This document shows positions 61,398 to 64,000 of a stretch of 64,000 nucleotides of DNA, one piece after another (positions within the stretch are counted from its first letter, which is position 1; each line of letters starts with the position of its first letter). A model generated the notes under the pieces. It saw only the letters and a program-made list of their open reading frames with translations, was not told the DNA's origin and did no database searches. Origin of the DNA: DASUNQ01 sp035536455 (GTDB lineage Bacteria; Acidobacteriota; Thermoanaerobaculia; Multivoradales; UBA5704). The DNA is taken from assembly GCA_035536455.1 (NCBI GenBank), contig DATLOC010000059.1:1-64000 (forward strand), written 5' to 3'. Position numbers and translations under genes: made by a program.

Positions 61398-62252
61398 TCA
61401 GCTTTCGCTTTCGCCTTCGCCGCCGCCGCCGAAGTCCTCGCCCTCGGTGCGGAAGCGGATCTTGATGGCGCGGGGCGGCTCCTCGTCGGTCTCGACGCCG
61501 CGCGGGCCCGGCTCCGGCGCGCCGCCGGCGCGGCGGATGAGCTGCAAGACCGAGAAGGCGTAGAGGAGCTTGCCGTTGTCGGCGGCGCTGTAAGGCCCCT
61601 CGCTGCACACCTCGTAGAGGGTCCGCTGGCCATCGACGAGCGAGAGGAGGTCCACCTCCTCGCGCTCGAGCGCCGCCTCGATCAGGTCCTCGGTCCGCCA
61701 GGAGGGCTCGAAGACGGTGTCGCGCCGCCCCAGCCGCGCCACCAGCGCCTTGGCGTCGGGCGCGCCCTTGATCCCCTGCATGATGACCTGTCGCATGGGC
61801 AGCAGGATGCGCACCTGGTGCTCGGGCTCGAACTCGCCGATGGTGAAGGTCACCCGCCCCTCGGTCCAGTAGAAGAGGCTCCAGACGATGGCCTCGACCT
61901 GCTTGCGGATGGCGTCGTAGACCTCGGACGGCGACAGCATGCCGCCCTCGACCAGCAGCTCGCCGTGGCGGCGCTTGAGCTGCTCGCGCTGGCGCATGGT
62001 GTCGAGGAAGTCGCGGGCGGCGATGCGGCCGCTGCGCAGCAGGAAGTTGCCGAGGCTGTCGTCGCGGTCGTTCGAGGTGGCGTGGACGACGTTGCCTTCA
62101 CGGATGTGCACCGTCTTGACCACCCCGTCGCGGTTGGCCTCGATCACCCCCGGCACCTGGAAGCGATCCACGGTGTGGAGGATCTCCGGCAGCGCCGTCT
62201 CCGCGAGGTCGCCGTGGAACTGGAAGCTGGACTCGGCACCGGGAAGAGGCAC
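61398..62252 (-). CDS. DUF4388-domain (PATAN-like) protein
   Basis: 284 residues. GTG start at 62252 with CGGAGG 6 bases upstream. The N-terminal domain FHGDLAETALPEILHTVDRF, TVHIREGNVVHATSND and LLRSGRI is DUF4388, found in gliding/twitching and two-component regulators of Deltaproteobacteria and Acidobacteria. The middle (YWTEGRVTFTIGEFEPEHQV) repeats the fold. The tail is acidic. Probably binds a response regulator; target unknown. Confidence 0.8.
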   Translation of the reverse strand: MPLPGAESSFQFHGDLAETALPEILHTVDRFQVPGVIEANRDGVVKTVHIREGNVVHATSNDRDDSLGNFLLRSGRIAARDFLDTMRQREQLKRRHGELLVEGGMLSPSEVYDAIRKQVEAIVWSLFYWTEGRVTFTIGEFEPEHQVRILLPMRQVIMQGIKGAPDAKALVARLGRRDTVFEPSWRTEDLIEAALEREEVDLLSLVDGQRTLYEVCSEGPYSAADNGKLLYAFSVLQLIRRAGGAPEPGPRGVETDEEPPRAIKIRFRTEGEDFGGGGEGESES

Positions 62253-62326
62253 GCGTACCTCCGGTCTAAAGGCCGGTGGGAAAAGGATTTGAGCCTCGGC
62301 TCGAGGCGCGAGTATACCATCCACGC

Positions 62327-63528
62327 GTGATCTCGCCGGAGGAGGCGTGGGCCCGACTGGAGCCTCACTTGGCACCGCTGCCGGAGGAGAGCGTGGCGCG
62401 CCGCGCGGCCCTCGGCCGGGTGCTGGCGCGGCCGCTCGCGGCGCGCGTGGACGTCCCCGCGCTCGACGTCTCGGCGATGGACGGCTACGCCCTGGCCGGC
62501 GCGGCCGAAGCCGGCGAGCAGCTGCCGGTCGTCGGCACGGTGGCGGCCGGCGACCCGCCGGGGCTCGCCCTCCTCGCCGGCACCGCGGCGCGGGTGATGA
62601 CCGGCGCGCCGCTGCCGGCGGGTGCCGACCGGGTGGTGCAGGTGGAGCAGACCGACGGCGGGCGCGACGTCGTCGCGCTCGGCGCCGCGCCGGCCGCAGG
62701 CGAGCACGTCCGCCGGCGCGGCGAGGTGCTGCGCGCGGGCGACGAGCTTCTGCCGGCGGGCGCATTGCTCACCCCCGGCGCCCTGGCGCTCCTCGCGACG
62801 CACGGCTACGGCGAGCTGCCGGTCCACCGCGCGCCGCGGGTGGCGGTGCTGGCGACCGGCGACGAGCTGGTGCCGCCGGAGGTCGAGCCCCCGCCCGGCC
62901 GGCTCCGCGACTCCAACACCGACTTCCTGCTCGCCGCCGGCGCGACGCTCGGGCTCGCCTTCGCGCCGCTGGGGATCGTCCGCGACGACGCCGAGGCGCT
63001 CGCCGCCGCGATCGCGCGAGGCCTCGCCGAGTCCGACGTCCTCCTCCTCTGCGGCGGCGTCTCGGCCGGCGAGTTCGACCTGGTCGAGCCGGCGCTCGCG
63101 CGTCTCGGCTGCCGGCCGCTCTTCGACGCCGTCGCCGTGCAGCCGGGCAAGCCCCTGGTCGCCGCCGTCCACGACGGCGGGCTGGTCGTCGCCCTGCCGG
63201 GCAACCCGGCGGCGGTGATGGTCGATTTCTGGCTCTTCGTCCGCCCGGCGCTCCGGCACCTCCTCGGCGCCGCCGACGGCTACTGGCACGGCGCCCTGCG
63301 CGGCCGGCTCGCCGCGCCGCTCCCCCGGGCGCGCGGGCGCACCCGTTACCTGCCGGCCGAGGTGACGTTCGCGGGAGGGGAGATCGAGGTGGTCCCAGTG
63401 CCGGCGAAGGGCTCGCACGACCTCGCCGCCTACGCCCGCGGCACGGCGCTGGTGCGCGTCCCGGCCGGCGCGCCCCCCGCCGAGGCCGGCGCGCCTTGCG
63501 AGGTCCTGCCGCTCGCCGACTGGCGGGC

Positions 63529-63538
<10 letters not shown>
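62327..63538 (+). CDS. moeA: Molybdopterin molybdenumtransferase
   Basis: Inserts molybdate into adenylylated molybdopterin. 403 residues from GTG 62327: DVSAMDGYAL, VMTGAPLPAGADRVV, VAVLATGDELV, LRDSNTDFLLAAG and LLCGGVSAGEFD with PVQPGK-like AVQPGKPLV; C-terminal domain IV (RGTALVRVPAGAPPAEAG). Its 3' end overlaps the convergent permease gene by 10 bases. It would serve the molybdoenzymes implied by the XdhC-like gene. Confidence 0.93.

Positions 63539-64000
<462 letters not shown>

Overview
The window is a GC-rich (roughly 70%) bacterial chromosome segment packed with ordinary single-copy housekeeping genes. A PilT-PilC-PilS-PilR block, a succinylase-type lysine/diaminopimelate operon, HtpG, and a secreted matrixin-type protease ending in two copies of a ~100-residue domain all fit Acidobacteriota, perhaps Thermoanaerobaculia. 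This placement is an inference from gene content and style; no rRNA or marker phylogeny is available here.

Layout. 1-3329: sulfate transporter permeases (the first partial and frameshifted) and a cytosolic two-component pair. 3326-5942: an accessory zone with a broken SIR2-like gene, a PIN toxin pair, an orphan RHH antitoxin with a vapC remnant, and a 400-bp array of 21-bp repeats in two convergent arms. 5942-15992: a small nucleotidyltransferase, fabI, an M20 peptidase, asd-lysC-dapB-dapA-dapD, a broken aminotransferase and htpG. 16028-18862: a lower-GC lasso-peptide cluster in the order A-C-B. 19302-35831 (all minus strand): uppS, a HTH regulator and membrane protein, sufE and a sulfurtransferase, a glycogen debrancher and treZ, addA/addB and an ABC exporter. 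35825-38094: a second accessory island bracketed by 31-bp direct repeats, holding a putative lipoprotein and three broken genes. 38140-41705: dinB, toxin-antitoxin debris, a pair of small helical proteins (called X1 and X2 here) flanking a ten-unit 21-bp hairpin-repeat array, and an AAA/DUF4143 ATPase. 41868-47387: pilT, pilC and a pilS/pilR-type regulator pair. 47384-58196: a BNR-repeat protein, an XdhC-like protein, a methyltransferase and large YfhO-like membrane proteins. 58312-64000: the protease, an FmdB-type protein, a DUF4388 protein, moeA and the edge of a MacB-like permease.

How they work together: asd, lysC, dapB, dapA and dapD overlap or nearly abut and make tetrahydrodipicolinate and its succinyl derivative for lysine and cell wall; the M20 peptidase just upstream could be the matching desuccinylase. 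The lasso genes encode precursor, cyclase and a fused recognition/protease protein, with no exporter in view. The pil block supplies retraction ATPase, platform protein and transcriptional control for type IV pili.

The three observations most worth following are: (1) the X1-array-X2 cassette, a strictly periodic array (13-nt constant, 8-nt variable, no indels over ten units) framed by an 11-bp perfect inverted repeat; (2) the lasso cluster, whose best-fitting 16-residue core begins with Asn and would close on Glu8; and (3) two small islands, each flanked by ~31-bp direct repeats copied from a neighbouring host gene and holding most of the frameshifted genes in the window.
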